The notes under the pieces are model-generated. The model was not told the DNA's origin and did not search any database. It worked only from the letters and a program-made list of their open reading frames with translations. From NCBI GenBank assembly GCA_039566865.1, contig CM076949.1, positions 12,129,501 through 12,193,500 on the forward strand: a stretch of 64,000 nt of DNA, in the 5' to 3' direction. The position numbers and the translations under genes are program-made. This DNA comes from Aurelia coerulea (taxonomy: Eukaryota; Cnidaria; Scyphozoa; Semaeostomeae; Ulmaridae). Below are positions 19,325-29,130 of the stretch, one piece after another (the first letter of the stretch is position 1; every line of letters starts with the position of its first letter).

Positions 19325-21011
19325 GCAGAACTTTGAAGTGATAACAGATCATCTTCCACTCCTGCCACTTTACAACAAGTACAAACATGAGGTACCCCCA
19401 AGGATCAAGCATCATCGAGTAATGACGCAAGGCTACAATTTTAAGCTTTTGTACGAAAAGGGTTCAACTAATCCAAGTGACTATCTATCGCGATACCCTG
19501 TAAAGGCCGAGAAAGGAGTCTTAGAGGAGGAGAATGAGTTAGATCTAGATGTCAACCTTTTGATAAAGTGGGCACTGCCAAATGCAATCACTGTAGAGAT
19601 CATGCAACAAAACACATCTGCATCAGAAGAAATGAACAATCTTAGAAAAGCAATAGACATTGGCTATATTCCAATAGCACACACGAAGCAGTTGCATTCA
19701 TACAAGAAACTTTTAAGTGAGCTTTCAGTTGAAGAGGGATTGATTATGAGAGGGGAAAGAATTATTGTTCCCCCAGAAATTCGTAGTAAAGTTGTCAAAG
19801 TTGCACATGAAAGCCATTTAGGTGCTGTTAAAACTAAACAGTTGATAAAAGAAACGATGTGGTTTCCAAAAATTGATGAATATGTAAAGTTAGAGATCCA
19901 AGACTGTCTTCCCTGTCAAGCAGTGAACAGCACTCCTCAACAAGAGCCAATTAAACCCAGCGTGTTGCCAGAAGAGCCGTGGAGCAGTCTAGTGTCAGAT
20001 TTGTATGGACCTCTTCCATCTGGAGAATACCTGCTTGTTGTCCAAGACATGTATTCAAGGTTTCCAGCAGTTGAAATTCTACACTCTACCAAAGCCCCAA
20101 GTGTAATATCGGCACTAGATCGTATCATGTCAAATTTTGGAATTCCAGACACATTTGGTAGTGACAATGGGCCACCTTATAACTCTGACGACATGGACAA
20201 GTTTGCAGCATATATGGGTTATTCCCATGACAAAAAAACGCCCTATGCTCCATGGGCCAATGGTATGGCAGAGACATTCATGAGATCCTTAAAGAAACTC
20301 ATGCAGACCTGTAAGATAGAGCAATCAAACTGGAGGCAGCAACTGCAGCGATTTCTTAGGGCATACCGAGCGGCACCGCACAAAAGTACTGGATTTGCCC
20401 CTTCTACAATAATGTTCAATGGCAGACGATACAAAACAAGACTTCCTACAAAGAAGATTCACCAGAATGTGTTCAAAAAAGAAATTAAAGAAGCAGACAA
20501 CAAATCAAAACAGAGAATGAAAAGGTATGCAGATCACAAGAGCTATGTTAAAAAGAGTGATATAAAAGTAGGGGATTGGGTGCTAGTAAAGCAGCTAAAG
20601 AAAAACAAACTCACTCCAGCGTACAATCCAGAGCCATATGAAGTTGTTCGAAGAAACGGTAGTCAAATAATAGCCAATAGGTATGACAAGGTTATAAAGA
20701 GACATGTAAATCATTTCAAGAGAGTTCACAGAAATCTCACAGGGGCCACGCCGCCAAGGTTCCAAAGGACGATGGAGGAGGACTTCTTTGAGCCACTCTT
20801 TCGAGAAGATGAAACAGTAACAGATGTCGGATCAGGGGGAGAAGATAGAACGGACAGAGAAGGGAATCAGGAAGGAGCAGAGGTACCGGGTGACGCAGCA
20901 GAAACAGAAGCAGACAGAACATTAGAACAAACTCAAACTGAAACAAGAGTAGCGCGTCCACAGAGAATTCGAAGGAAACCAGCAAGGTACAGGGATGAGA
21001 ACTTTGAGTAA
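17811..21011 (+). CDS. Chimeric frame: CR1-like RT joined in frame to Gypsy RNase H end and integrase
   Basis: This 1066-codon frame has two origins. Residues 1-503 are a non-LTR RT: NYRPISVLPFLARLFEKL (148-165), FIDLKKAFDTVDH (218-230), GVPQGSCLGPLLF (276-288), MYADD (306-310). From about residue 504 it continues as the displaced Gypsy pol: ITDHLPLLPL (end of RNase H), an HHCC integrase zinc domain (HLGAVKTKQL...CLPCQ), integrase core with D in DLYGPL, D in SDNGPP and E in MAETFM, then a basic tail. No stop lies at the junction. It is probably an accidental readthrough product; whether it is expressed is unknown. The 5' RT piece lacks its endonuclease. Confidence 0.85.
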   Translation: MVLNKKSKTTQIQSLDVDGKHVTDNNAVAQTMNDFFCDIGKSLSDKIPQKANPLVEDKLEVNPENLQFKLQAFDVPQIKKVFGKFKTSKGFGPDGIANHFLKIAFSVIAESLCDIFNLSIATGVFPENWKTARVAPIFKSGEKNNRSNYRPISVLPFLARLFEKLIYNQLYDYLDKNKLLYSGQSGFRALHSTVTCLLSGTNDWHINIERGKFTGNIFIDLKKAFDTVDHAILIQKLSKYGIQGLELQWFKSYLSSRQQFTKVNGVESDIGSINCGVPQGSCLGPLLFLIYINDLPFALKNCKVTMYADDTSISYSSKSIEDLTETLNNELKCLKEWLQGNKLSLNVVKTQAMVIGSRPNLKKIGENTVDSPAFVIDDSPVELVDSIKYLGVQVDQYLVWDEQIKSVQAKVSRSLGFLKYAKTFLPKTVLCKLYRGIVEPHFRYCCSVWGSCAEFRLVKLQKLQNRAARIITNSSYDAPAEALITELKWPTVRDMIRSETATTGLQNFEVITDHLPLLPLYNKYKHEVPPRIKHHRVMTQGYNFKLLYEKGSTNPSDYLSRYPVKAEKGVLEEENELDLDVNLLIKWALPNAITVEIMQQNTSASEEMNNLRKAIDIGYIPIAHTKQLHSYKKLLSELSVEEGLIMRGERIIVPPEIRSKVVKVAHESHLGAVKTKQLIKETMWFPKIDEYVKLEIQDCLPCQAVNSTPQQEPIKPSVLPEEPWSSLVSDLYGPLPSGEYLLVVQDMYSRFPAVEILHSTKAPSVISALDRIMSNFGIPDTFGSDNGPPYNSDDMDKFAAYMGYSHDKKTPYAPWANGMAETFMRSLKKLMQTCKIEQSNWRQQLQRFLRAYRAAPHKSTGFAPSTIMFNGRRYKTRLPTKKIHQNVFKKEIKEADNKSKQRMKRYADHKSYVKKSDIKVGDWVLVKQLKKNKLTPAYNPEPYEVVRRNGSQIIANRYDKVIKRHVNHFKRVHRNLTGATPPRFQRTMEEDFFEPLFREDETVTDVGSGGEDRTDREGNQEGAEVPGDAAETEADRTLEQTQTETRVARPQRIRRKPARYRDENFE

Positions 21012-21167
21012 AAAGAAGAAACCTGCGGAAGGAACTTTTTGAGTTAAAACAGTTATATATTGGACAACATGCCATGAATTGAGTTTAAGACTCTTAAGAG
21101 ACTCTGTGGAGTATAAAAGTTGGTTAGAACATTTAATTGAACAAACTATGGACAGTTCAGAAATATT

Positions 21168-21181
21168 GTTTTGGGGAGGAA
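21168..21181 (+). other. Polypurine tract of Ty3/Gypsy element 1
   Basis: TTTTGGGGAGGAA lies directly before the 3' LTR start, the expected place for plus-strand priming. Confidence 0.75.
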
Positions 21182-21327
21182 TGTGGGATCTGGGAACAAG
21201 TCTTATGACAACTAGTTTCCAGGCCCCGGGACCGGGAGGCATGTGTGTAAGTAAACAAGATGGTGGACTTTAGCAGTGCAGCACCGTAGTGATATCAATC
21301 GTAGTTTATCATCTTAGGGATCTTACA
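21182..21327 (+). repeat. 3' LTR of Ty3/Gypsy element 1
   Basis: 146 bp, TG...CA, followed by the TSD CTTAC at 21328-21332. Confidence 0.93.
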
Positions 21328-21332
21328 CTTAC

Positions 21333-23263
21333 TACGGGCAAAGAGTGATCCAAGTGATGACCTACTTGCCGTTGCACTTCCGAAGCTGAAACCTTAGCCT
21401 GCATGTGGTCCGTCGAATTCTGCCAATCACCGCATCCCTCAAGGCTCTTCGTCAGCATCATGTCAGCAAAACTTCGACAAGAGTGCTTACGCGGCTGAAC
21501 TCACACGGAGTCATTGCCTTTAACAAAGTTACAAGTGCCATTCTAAAGCAGTACACGACCGTCATGTTAGAATCTAAAAGTTTCAAACGCTATTACATCA
21601 ATTGGAAATAATGACCGGTAATAAATCTGTTTACTGTTTACTGATAGCTGATTTTGGGATTATTCCCAAAAAACACAAGGCAAGCAACGAATAAATGCAA
21701 GCATGACTGGGAGGATCTATTTAAATACCAAACCCCGCCCAAAAATCGAAACTTTATTGGTGACACCTCATAGTTTATTGCATTCCAATGACTATTTCTT
21801 CAGCTGAAACAAACAGGAGCAAAACGCTCCCAAAAGATCCACATTGGCAAGTAAATCAACAAAATATAGGTAGCCTGGACAATACAAAAATATGTTGCAT
21901 GTGGTTCTTAAACAATTAAACGACTAAATGATAAATAAATTATCTTAGCATCATAGAAGTAGCTGAGATGTCAAAAACGCGACCTTTCGAGCCTGTTTCC
22001 GTATCAAATGAATATAACATTAATATAGCCTGGAACATCACTACAAAATCACTGGAATCAGACATCTTGGTCACAGAAAAAATTCTGGGATAATAAGCTA
22101 GTTGAAAGCAAGCCAGGATGAGCACCCTTAGTAGGCAAAGTGACAAAGACATGACCAATTGAAATGCAATTCAAATCAAAGGAGCGGTTTGAAAAAACAC
22201 TGGATGCTGGTTTACCTGAAATAAGAATTTGTAGGCTAAATGCCAAGTCTTTTGCTTGCATAAATTGCGATTGGCTTAGGCAATATCGAATACACATCAT
22301 GGAAGTCTTGAATCCTAAATCCACGTTTTCCCAATCATAGTGTGCTAAAACGTTCTACTGGAATTATCAGACATTGCTACAGGCCGTTAGAAATAGAAAA
22401 AACAGGACAGGTCTCACCGTAGTCTTCTGAAAGAAATCGCAAAACCTTACGAAATGCCAAATCTTTACCACGCCTTTCTGCTTTGCCTTCAATGTCCAAA
22501 TGCGAAGGCAACTTGACACAATTTTGGCTTTTAAATTTGAATGCGAAAATCAAATCGAAAGATTTCCAAATCTATTGTCTACAAAACGCATACTGCGAAA
22601 GATTGACTGCTTTGTTGGTCAACCTATTTCTACGCTTCTAGTAAAAGTATTCTTTTGAAAACCAGCCAAATGCGAGGCAAGCAGTGTTCCAAATAATTCA
22701 AAAAGTGAATAAACAATCTTCTGGGAATTGAGTGACACGTGTTTTTACGCATGTAACAACGAACAAATTTACGAATCACCGAGCACAAAGACTGATTGCT
22801 GAAAAGTTTTCGTTTGCAAAAACAACAAGACGCAATGCATGCAGCGTGCTAAATTATTAGAAAAGTGAATAAAACGATCTGCTGATAATTGAGTGATACG
22901 TGTAGTTACCCATGTCGTCGTTACAAAATGAATCGTAATCAAGGTTGTGGGACACCTTTTATAAGCAAACGCTCGCAGCATCTTCCGCGAATTAACTGGG
23001 ATATCAAATTTCATTCTTATCCCTATTTACACACATTTGTTATGTTTTCCTAAACTTGGCCTAGCCAAACGAGACATAAAAAAACAACGCGTCTACTTTC
23101 CAAAACACTCAACTTAGAACTCTCACAGAAATGTCGTAAACAACTTTACAACGCATGACTACGAGTTCCCTTGCGGTTAGTCAATTGGGTTTATTCCAAA
23201 CAATTATAACAATAACACAATATCATCTCAACATGTACACTATACAAACTATCTACAGTTTCC
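21333..23263. other. No gene recognised; presumed non-coding or upstream intron of the kinase gene
   Basis: No convincing coding motif. If the Gypsy element is removed, a plus-strand frame runs across the empty site (left ...HLGNEAY, right YGQRVIQVMTYLPLHF) with a few stops further on; this may be a decayed gene but I recognise no family. I searched this interval by eye for kinase motifs such as HRDLK and found none. Confidence 0.4.
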
Positions 23264-23870
23264 ACCCGGTGTCCCAAAAAAAATGTATACGGATTTGGAT
23301 GACTCCAGCGCTGTGAATTTAGCGTCAATCAATGTCTAATCACTCTTAAAATGTTCTTCGACAGTTAACTTTAACATAGATACCTCGTTTGTTGGTATTG
23401 GCTCTTTGAGAGCAGTCATGTTAAATCTTGAAAGCTCAAATTTGCCTCTTCCTGCAAACCAGAGCTTTAGCCTTTTGGCCTGAGCAAATTCATAAGGTAC
23501 AGCATGAAATTAATGATAGCCTTGATAAAATTTGGAAAATATTAGATCTTGTGTTGCTCTGTTTTCCAGAAGTCACCCCCAGTCACCAATTAGGAAGTTT
23601 CTTAATTTTTTATTAATTTCAGTTTATAATTTCGATGTGCTTCAGGAATTTGCTTAGGCCAAAAGGCCAAAGCTCTGGTTCGCAAGTGCACGAAAATTTG
23701 AGCTTTCAAGATTGATATTTCTGCTCTCAAAGCATCAATACCAACAAACGAGGTATCTATGTTCAAGTTAACTGTCGAGGAACATTTTGAGAGTGATTAG
23801 CTATTGATTAAAGCTAAATTCACATCGCTAAAGTCAACCAAATATGTATACATTTTTAAGGGACACCCGG
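23264..23870. mobile_element. Foldback/MITE-like element, TIR CCGGGTGTCCC
   Basis: Long inverted arms (about 23264-23500 and 23640-23870) start at CCCGGTGTCCC and end GGGACACCCGG, with further matching such as ATGTATAC, the AAGGCCAAAAGG region and ACCAACAAACGAGGTATCTATG. TA follows the right end. TIR and TA flank fit a Tc1/mariner-type MITE, but no transposase is present. Confidence 0.75.
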
Positions 23871-23979
23871 TATTATTTACAGTATTCACAGGCAGTATTA
23901 GTTTGCAATTTGTTAGTAATAGCCAAATTTGTAATAAGTTTCGACTTGATGCTGTGAGTTAATCTTTTTTCCTCTGCAG

Positions 23980-24115
23980 ACTTTGGCTTCGCCACGCGAT
24001 TTCCAACAATGAGCAAGCCATTCCTTGAGACTTTCTGTGGATCATACGCGTATGCAGCTCCTGAAATTCTTCAAGCTGAAAAATATGATGGCAAGGTTGC
24101 TGACGTTTGGAGTTT
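23980..24115 (+). CDS. Ser/Thr protein kinase exon (TSSK-like), activation segment
   Basis: The exon follows a good acceptor (TTTTTTCCTCTGCAG) and ends at a GTATGT donor. Translated in phase it begins with the D of DFG (split codon), then FGFATRF..., [15 protein letters not shown] and DGKVADVWS. These are kinase subdomains VII to IX: the Mg-binding DFG, the activation loop and the APE motif. The CGSxAYAAPE form is typical of testis-specific Ser/Thr kinases, though other CAMK-group kinases are possible. It enters in phase 1 and leaves in phase 2 (TT|). The catalytic-loop HRDLK and ATP-binding exons must lie upstream and were not found, possibly beyond the window. Confidence 0.85.
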
Positions 24116-24218
24116 GTATGTCTTTTGTAGTTTTTAAGAACATGAGTTATTTATTTTTTTTAAAAGAAAATCAACACCGAATCTTAGGCAGTGGTGGCAA
24201 TGACAACAAGATGGCCAT

Positions 24219-24581
24219 GATATGAACCCGGGGGGGGGGGGGGGGGTACTTGACTTTCAATTGTACGGGGGGGGGGTGCACTCCAAGAAAAAAAATTTTC
24301 CACCGGCTTTAGAAATTTTCCCTCGAAATGATAGCCGGCTTTAGAAAAAATCGGCGAAAAGCATATCCCAAAACGTAAAAATCGGCAAAAAGCATACCCC
24401 TAAACGTAAAACTTCGTCGAAAAACAATGAAATAACACGTTTGACAACCGGCTTTAGAAAAATTGCCTTCTTTTGATACCCGGCGTTAGAAAAAAGAGGC
24501 GAAAACGATACCCGGAAAGGAGTGCACATGGCGTCAGCAAAATATACTAAGTACCCCCCCCCCCCCCACGGGGGATATGAA
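24219..24581. mobile_element. G-rich-TIR MITE with 8-bp TSD, copy 1
   Basis: The element at 24227-24573 starts CCCGGGGG...GGTACTTGAC and ends CTAAGTACCCC...CACGGGG, flanked by the 8-bp repeat GATATGAA (24219-24226 and 24574-24581). The interior contains degenerate repeats of an AAAATCGGCGAAAAGCATACCC-like unit. It is 104 bp into the kinase intron. The 8-bp TSD suggests a hAT-type mobiliser (inference). Confidence 0.85.
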
Positions 24582-25017
24582 TGAATTTATTATCAACCTA
24601 TTTCCAAAGAAATGCATTCAGAATCTCTAAGCTATCCAAACTGGAGGGGGCAAGTGAATTTTTCCACACAGCTCATCAAATATCTCCAGAATAGTCTAGA
24701 TTTTTGTAACTTTTAATGTCTATCTAGGAGTCATCCTTTCATGTCAATTTTAAAAGTGTTGACACTGATTCAGGGCGCCAACACATAACTTTAAATTGAG
24801 TGTTCCGCAAAATCAATACCTTTTAAAGTCATAACTTTTGAGCCACTGGCTCTATGACAATGAAACAAGCATTGCTGAACTTGTCTTGAAACAGGCTTTC
24901 ATTTGATATCTAGTTTATTGATTTTTAATGATATCATCAATAATTGGTTGCTGCGCATGCGCATGGACGAAAATCCATGTTAGGCTCCATTTTTCTGAAA
25001 ATGAGCAACGTCATGTG
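24582..25017. other. Intron sequence, nothing recognised
   Basis: AT-rich sequence without motifs. It ends at the poly(T) run that marks the 3' tail of the minus-strand CR1-like element. Confidence 0.5.
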
Positions 25018-28000
25018 TTTTTTTTTTTTTTAACTCAGTGAAAAATATACAAAACTACAGATAATCTAACAACAATTAAGTAAAGCTAATAAAATTTTTC
25101 CATAATTCAAAAGAAACTTCTAATAGATAGAGCACAAATTGAATTAACAATACGATTACAACATAATACGAATACGAAAATGATTACAACATAATACGAG
25201 ACGATTCACAAGACGATTTACACAACCATACCACAAGAGGTGTGATCAAGCACATCTCTCCTGCAGCCAACAAGCAACGATGAATACACAAACACCGACA
25301 ATCTAACAAAACACAGAAGCCGTTTCTATTCCAATTGGAACCCTTAGTGCTTACTTATGAAATAAATCCCTTTGGTAAGGGATATTCAGATGCCGCCAAG
25401 GGCGCTTTAAAAGTTTTGGCGCTGTATAGAAAAAGGCGGGCTGATATATATCGTGTGATCCCTATTGGAATACCTCCGGCACACAGAGATCACATGTTAC
25501 ACGAAGGACACAAACAAAGAAGACGGAGAAAAAGGGGTGCAGCTTAATTAAATCTGTTTGTAGTATTAATGTAAGTGATTGTTGCCAAGAGAATATTCTT
25601 ATTCGAAGATTCACTAAAGCGATTATTGCCATAGAGTAGGAGTGTGAGCAGTTCTACATCGTTCAACATATTGCAGTTCACTCCATGGGATGCACAAATG
25701 GAGGTTACTCTGTCAAGGAGCACAGTTCTGTGGATAGCGTATTCTTGGCAGAGCAGCATAAAATGGGTGGTAGTTTCAATACCGTCGTTTGTTAAGCACA
25801 TTGGATCGGTGGTATCAAGGAAGTTGTGTCTGAACCTGTGTTCTCGCAGAGGACTTAAACCTACTCTCAGTTGAGTTAATCTACGCACACCTGAGGGGTC
25901 ATGGATACCAAAGATTTGATTTTTCACTGGTCTTACTAAACTAATCAATCTGGTTTTAAAAAGTGAAAGTGACCTTAATTTACGAAACTCTAGGCTTAGA
26001 TTATTCCATTCGTTGATACAATGCGGAAAAAAACTGTTTTTGAAAGCGTCCGTTCGTCGTTTTGGTACTGCGATGCTGTTGGTGTTTCTAAGGGCATAGC
26101 TTTGTTCTCTCATCTCTGGAAGTAACGAGGAAAGGTAAGCAGGGGCGAGGCCCTTGACGATTTTGAGGAAAAGGACCAATCTTCTGTACCATCTCCTATT
26201 ACTGAGCGATTCCCATCCTAATTTTGCATAGAGTTTTTCCCGAGAAGTACCTCTCCATGCACCAGTGACAGCAAGGGCGGCATTGTATTGCATCGATTCG
26301 AGTCGATTCATAAGGAGACTTTGTGTGTATTCATGTGAGTATGGATTATCCACTGGTGGAACATGGTAAATTATGTCACAGTAGTCAAAATGTGACCTGA
26401 CATGCAACTTATAGATTTGATCAAGTGAAGGGCGTGGCAGGTAGCGGGAAAGAAATTTAATCATACCTAATCCTTTGTTAGCTTTACCAAGAAGATCTTT
26501 TATGTGGGAGGAGAAAGATAGCTTTTTATCAAGAATAAGGCCAAGGTGTTTATGCTCATTAACTGAAGAGACTTGTATGTCATTAAAGTGGATTTGGGGG
26601 TGGTTCAGAGGTGCTCTCTTCCGAGAAAAAATCAATTGTACAGCTTGCTTCGATGGGTCAGGATTAAAGGACATCTTCCACTGGTGCGCCCATAATTTAA
26701 TCAGGTTAAGGTCAAAATTGAGAACATCAGAAGAAGAAAGAGGATCTAGAACAACTGAGAATAAGGACGTATCATCTGCAAATATGCGAGCATTCGATTT
26801 CAATCCATCTGGTAGATCATTGATATAAACGAGAAATAAAAGGGGACCTAAGATCGATCCTTGTGGCACACCAGCTGATACATCTTCCCAACTTGAGCAT
26901 TTACCATTTATAACAGTCCTTTGTTGACGCTCGGATAAGAAACTAGCGAGGAGTTGTAAAAGTTTACCATTAATTCCACATCTTTGGGTCTTGAAAATGA
27001 GGCCATCATGCCACACTCTATCAAAAGCTTTGGAAATGTCCAGATAAACAGATCTTACATCTAAGGGAGGATTACAGTCAAAGGCAGGAAAGATTTCATG
27101 GGTAATTGCTAGTAGCTGGTTTATTGTCGAGTCACCTGGTCTAAAACCAGATTGCTTAGCTGAAAGAAGACCATTTTTTTCAAGGTATTCATAAATGCTC
27201 GAGTAAATAACTTTCTCGAACATTTTTCCAAAGACTGGCAGAAGAGAGATAGGCCTATAACTTTTTATCAATTGTTTGGAAGATTTCTTATGAATCGGAA
27301 CGATATTGCCCTTTTTCCATATTTTTGGGAATACTCCGTTTTCAAGGCAGTTTTGAAAAATGATTTTAAGTAGGGTCACGATTGAGAAGTCACAGATACG
27401 AATCATTCTTACAGATATTCCATCCCAACCATGCGCTTTATTAGGATTAAGCGAGCGAATTAACTTCAAAATATTCTCTTCTGTGATATTGCAAGAATCC
27501 AACCTTTGGTCAGTCAAGGAATGAAATTGTGGAAGTGTGCTTCCAGTTTCAATTAGGGAACACTGTTGAACGAAGTGTGCGTTAAAGAGTTGTGCTTTCT
27601 GGGTACAATTAGTCACAAACATGTCGTTAACCAGAAGTGGTGGAATGACAGGGAATTTGTTCTTGTTGAAAAAGCTATTGATAATGGACCAATACTTCTT
27701 TATTCCGGTGTCCTTGTTTGCAAGATCATTACCTAGTTTTTCGAGATGAGTTTTCTTAGCATTTTCGATTGAACGGCTTACATCTTCCCTCAGTAAAGTG
27801 ACTTGCTCTCTTTCTTCCTCCCTACAACCCCTCCGGATAAACTTCTTGTAGGCTCTTTTACTACGCATCAGAAGATTCTTAATATCACGATTTAACCAAG
27901 GTGGGTCACGTGGTTTGACTTTGATATTTTGATTGGGGATGAAATTTGAGAAAACATTCAGAAGAGTTTCCGTGAAAAAACTAGCTTGCTCGTTAGGAGA

Positions 28001-29130
28001 AAGATTAGAAAGGTGAACTTCCCAGGGAAATTTTAGGATGCTTTCGCGTATTGCATTAGTATTCGCCTTATCATAATCCCAAGTTTTCCTGTTAAAAGAA
28101 GGGACGGGTGCACATCTGATATTGATTTTGCCACTAATTATGCTGTGATGACAAACCGGATCAAGTGAAGGATGGACCTCTGTTTCCACAAACAAGTTCG
28201 GCTGGTCAGTGAGAATAAGGTCTATACACGACTTGCTGTTTCCAATGAAATGAGTAGGCTCTGAGATTAACTGATGCAGGTCCAGGCTTAACGTAAGAGG
28301 CTCTAAAAGTTCTCCTTCGACATTACTGATATCATCGGGCCACCATAAGGGTGACCTGCAGTTGAAGTCTCCAGTAACTATAACTGAGTATGGGTTTTCC
28401 TGGTTGATATTGGTTATTAAATGCTCGAATTGATCAAGAAAGTGGTCGAATTCTTCCCTATTTTGACTTGGACTTCGATATATCACGACAAAGAAAATTT
28501 TCTTATTGTCAAAGCAAAGTTCACATACCAGGCATTCTTGTAGAGTTTCTACATTTCTCCTCTGTTTAAGTGGTAGCGTATCTTTATAGTACACACCAAC
28601 ACCTCCACGCTTAACATGATCAGGGTGGTTATTCTCAATAAATTGGTAATTACTGAGTGCGAGTCTATCAGCATCCACTGCATTGACTGGGAGATCGATC
28701 GTGCTGTCGAGATGAGTCTCACAAATTGCAATAACATCAAATTTATGAATATTATTAAATGCCTCAAGTAAAGAAACCCGAGAGAAGTCATGCGCAGAGA
28801 TACTGTTTAGGTTCCATGTGCAAAAGTTGAAGCAATTGCCCATTCTAGGGACTGGACCAGGATTTTTTTCTATGTCATTGCTATGCAGAATCAGCTGCGA
28901 CTGAACCCATTGTAAAAACAGCAAATTTGCAAACTCGCAAAGAATAAATCCAAAAAAGTAGGCCAACAAGAAAGCATGGTAAGAGCGGTAGAATTTTCTT
29001 GTACGGAAAAGAAGTGAAGAGTAGTTTATTTTTGAAAGCAGTGAAAGTGGAAGACAGAAGACTACCTTCATGAAGAGTGCAAATACAAAGTTTGAAGTAC
29101 TTGTTTTAATTCATTGTTGTTGTTGTTGCC
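25018..29130 (-). mobile_element. Full-length or near full-length CR1-like non-LTR retrotransposon
   Basis: Read on the minus strand: short 5' UTR, one intact 1175-codon ORF (29071-25544), a 3' UTR of about 510 bp, and a poly(A) tail (poly-T at 25018-25031). The 3' UTR matches that of the second copy (54456-54981) closely. The 5' edge is approximate and no TSD was found. An intact ORF and clean tail make this a recent insertion. Confidence 0.88.
25544..29071 (-). CDS. CR1-like polyprotein: hydrophobic leader, 2A-like motif, AP endonuclease, reverse transcriptase
   Basis: This ATG-started ORF has 1175 residues. The N-terminus (1-63) is strongly hydrophobic with possible membrane segments near 34-58. 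It is followed by LILHSNDIEKNPGP, whose DIEKNPGP (66-73) fits the DxExNPGP consensus of 2A ribosome-skipping peptides. Next is an AP-type endonuclease: TWNLNS (85-90), ICETHLD (116-122), TGDFNCRSPLW (233-243), and HHS (308-310). RT follows: SYRPISLLPVFGKMFEKV (604-621), YLDISKAFDRVWH (676-688), GVPQGS (734-739), FADD (764-767), and a C-terminal CxH/C-like segment. 2A motifs are known in CR1-like ORFs of sea urchins and other invertebrates. Skipping would release the leader and leave an endonuclease/RT beginning with P73. All catalytic residues appear intact. Confidence 0.92.
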   Translation of the reverse strand: MKVVFCLPLSLLSKINYSSLLFRTRKFYRSYHAFLLAYFFGFILCEFANLLFLQWVQSQLILHSNDIEKNPGPVPRMGNCFNFCTWNLNSISAHDFSRVSLLEAFNNIHKFDVIAICETHLDSTIDLPVNAVDADRLALSNYQFIENNHPDHVKRGGVGVYYKDTLPLKQRRNVETLQECLVCELCFDNKKIFFVVIYRSPSQNREEFDHFLDQFEHLITNINQENPYSVIVTGDFNCRSPLWWPDDISNVEGELLEPLTLSLDLHQLISEPTHFIGNSKSCIDLILTDQPNLFVETEVHPSLDPVCHHSIISGKINIRCAPVPSFNRKTWDYDKANTNAIRESILKFPWEVHLSNLSPNEQASFFTETLLNVFSNFIPNQNIKVKPRDPPWLNRDIKNLLMRSKRAYKKFIRRGCREEEREQVTLLREDVSRSIENAKKTHLEKLGNDLANKDTGIKKYWSIINSFFNKNKFPVIPPLLVNDMFVTNCTQKAQLFNAHFVQQCSLIETGSTLPQFHSLTDQRLDSCNITEENILKLIRSLNPNKAHGWDGISVRMIRICDFSIVTLLKIIFQNCLENGVFPKIWKKGNIVPIHKKSSKQLIKSYRPISLLPVFGKMFEKVIYSSIYEYLEKNGLLSAKQSGFRPGDSTINQLLAITHEIFPAFDCNPPLDVRSVYLDISKAFDRVWHDGLIFKTQRCGINGKLLQLLASFLSERQQRTVINGKCSSWEDVSAGVPQGSILGPLLFLVYINDLPDGLKSNARIFADDTSLFSVVLDPLSSSDVLNFDLNLIKLWAHQWKMSFNPDPSKQAVQLIFSRKRAPLNHPQIHFNDIQVSSVNEHKHLGLILDKKLSFSSHIKDLLGKANKGLGMIKFLSRYLPRPSLDQIYKLHVRSHFDYCDIIYHVPPVDNPYSHEYTQSLLMNRLESMQYNAALAVTGAWRGTSREKLYAKLGWESLSNRRWYRRLVLFLKIVKGLAPAYLSSLLPEMREQSYALRNTNSIAVPKRRTDAFKNSFFPHCINEWNNLSLEFRKLRSLSLFKTRLISLVRPVKNQIFGIHDPSGVRRLTQLRVGLSPLREHRFRHNFLDTTDPMCLTNDGIETTTHFMLLCQEYAIHRTVLLDRVTSICASHGVNCNMLNDVELLTLLLYGNNRFSESSNKNILLATITYINTTNRFN

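Larger units (their letters stand above)
14867..21327 (+). mobile_element. Ty3/Gypsy LTR retrotransposon, interrupted by a nested non-LTR fragment
   Basis: Two 146-bp LTRs (14867-15012 and 21182-21327) begin TGTGGGATC and end GATCTTACA. They differ at one base (GTTAATC versus GTTTATC), so the insertion is young. The element has a 5-bp TSD, a sequence resembling a primer-binding site just after the 5' LTR (TGGCGCTGCGAGCAGGG from 15014) and a polypurine stretch (GGGGAGGAA) before the 3' LTR. The single gag-pol frame is split by about 1.65 kb of foreign RT sequence at 17668-19318. Confidence 0.93.

Noticed and set aside
21405..21611. 68-codon plus-strand frame
   Set aside because: No recognisable domain; kept only as a weak observation about the Gypsy empty site.
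25335..25547. 70-codon plus-strand frame, nearly repeated at 54455-54667 (minus)
   Set aside because: It lies antisense in the 3' UTR of both CR1-like copies, starts with TTG, and most differences between copies change the protein, so there is no sign of coding constraint.
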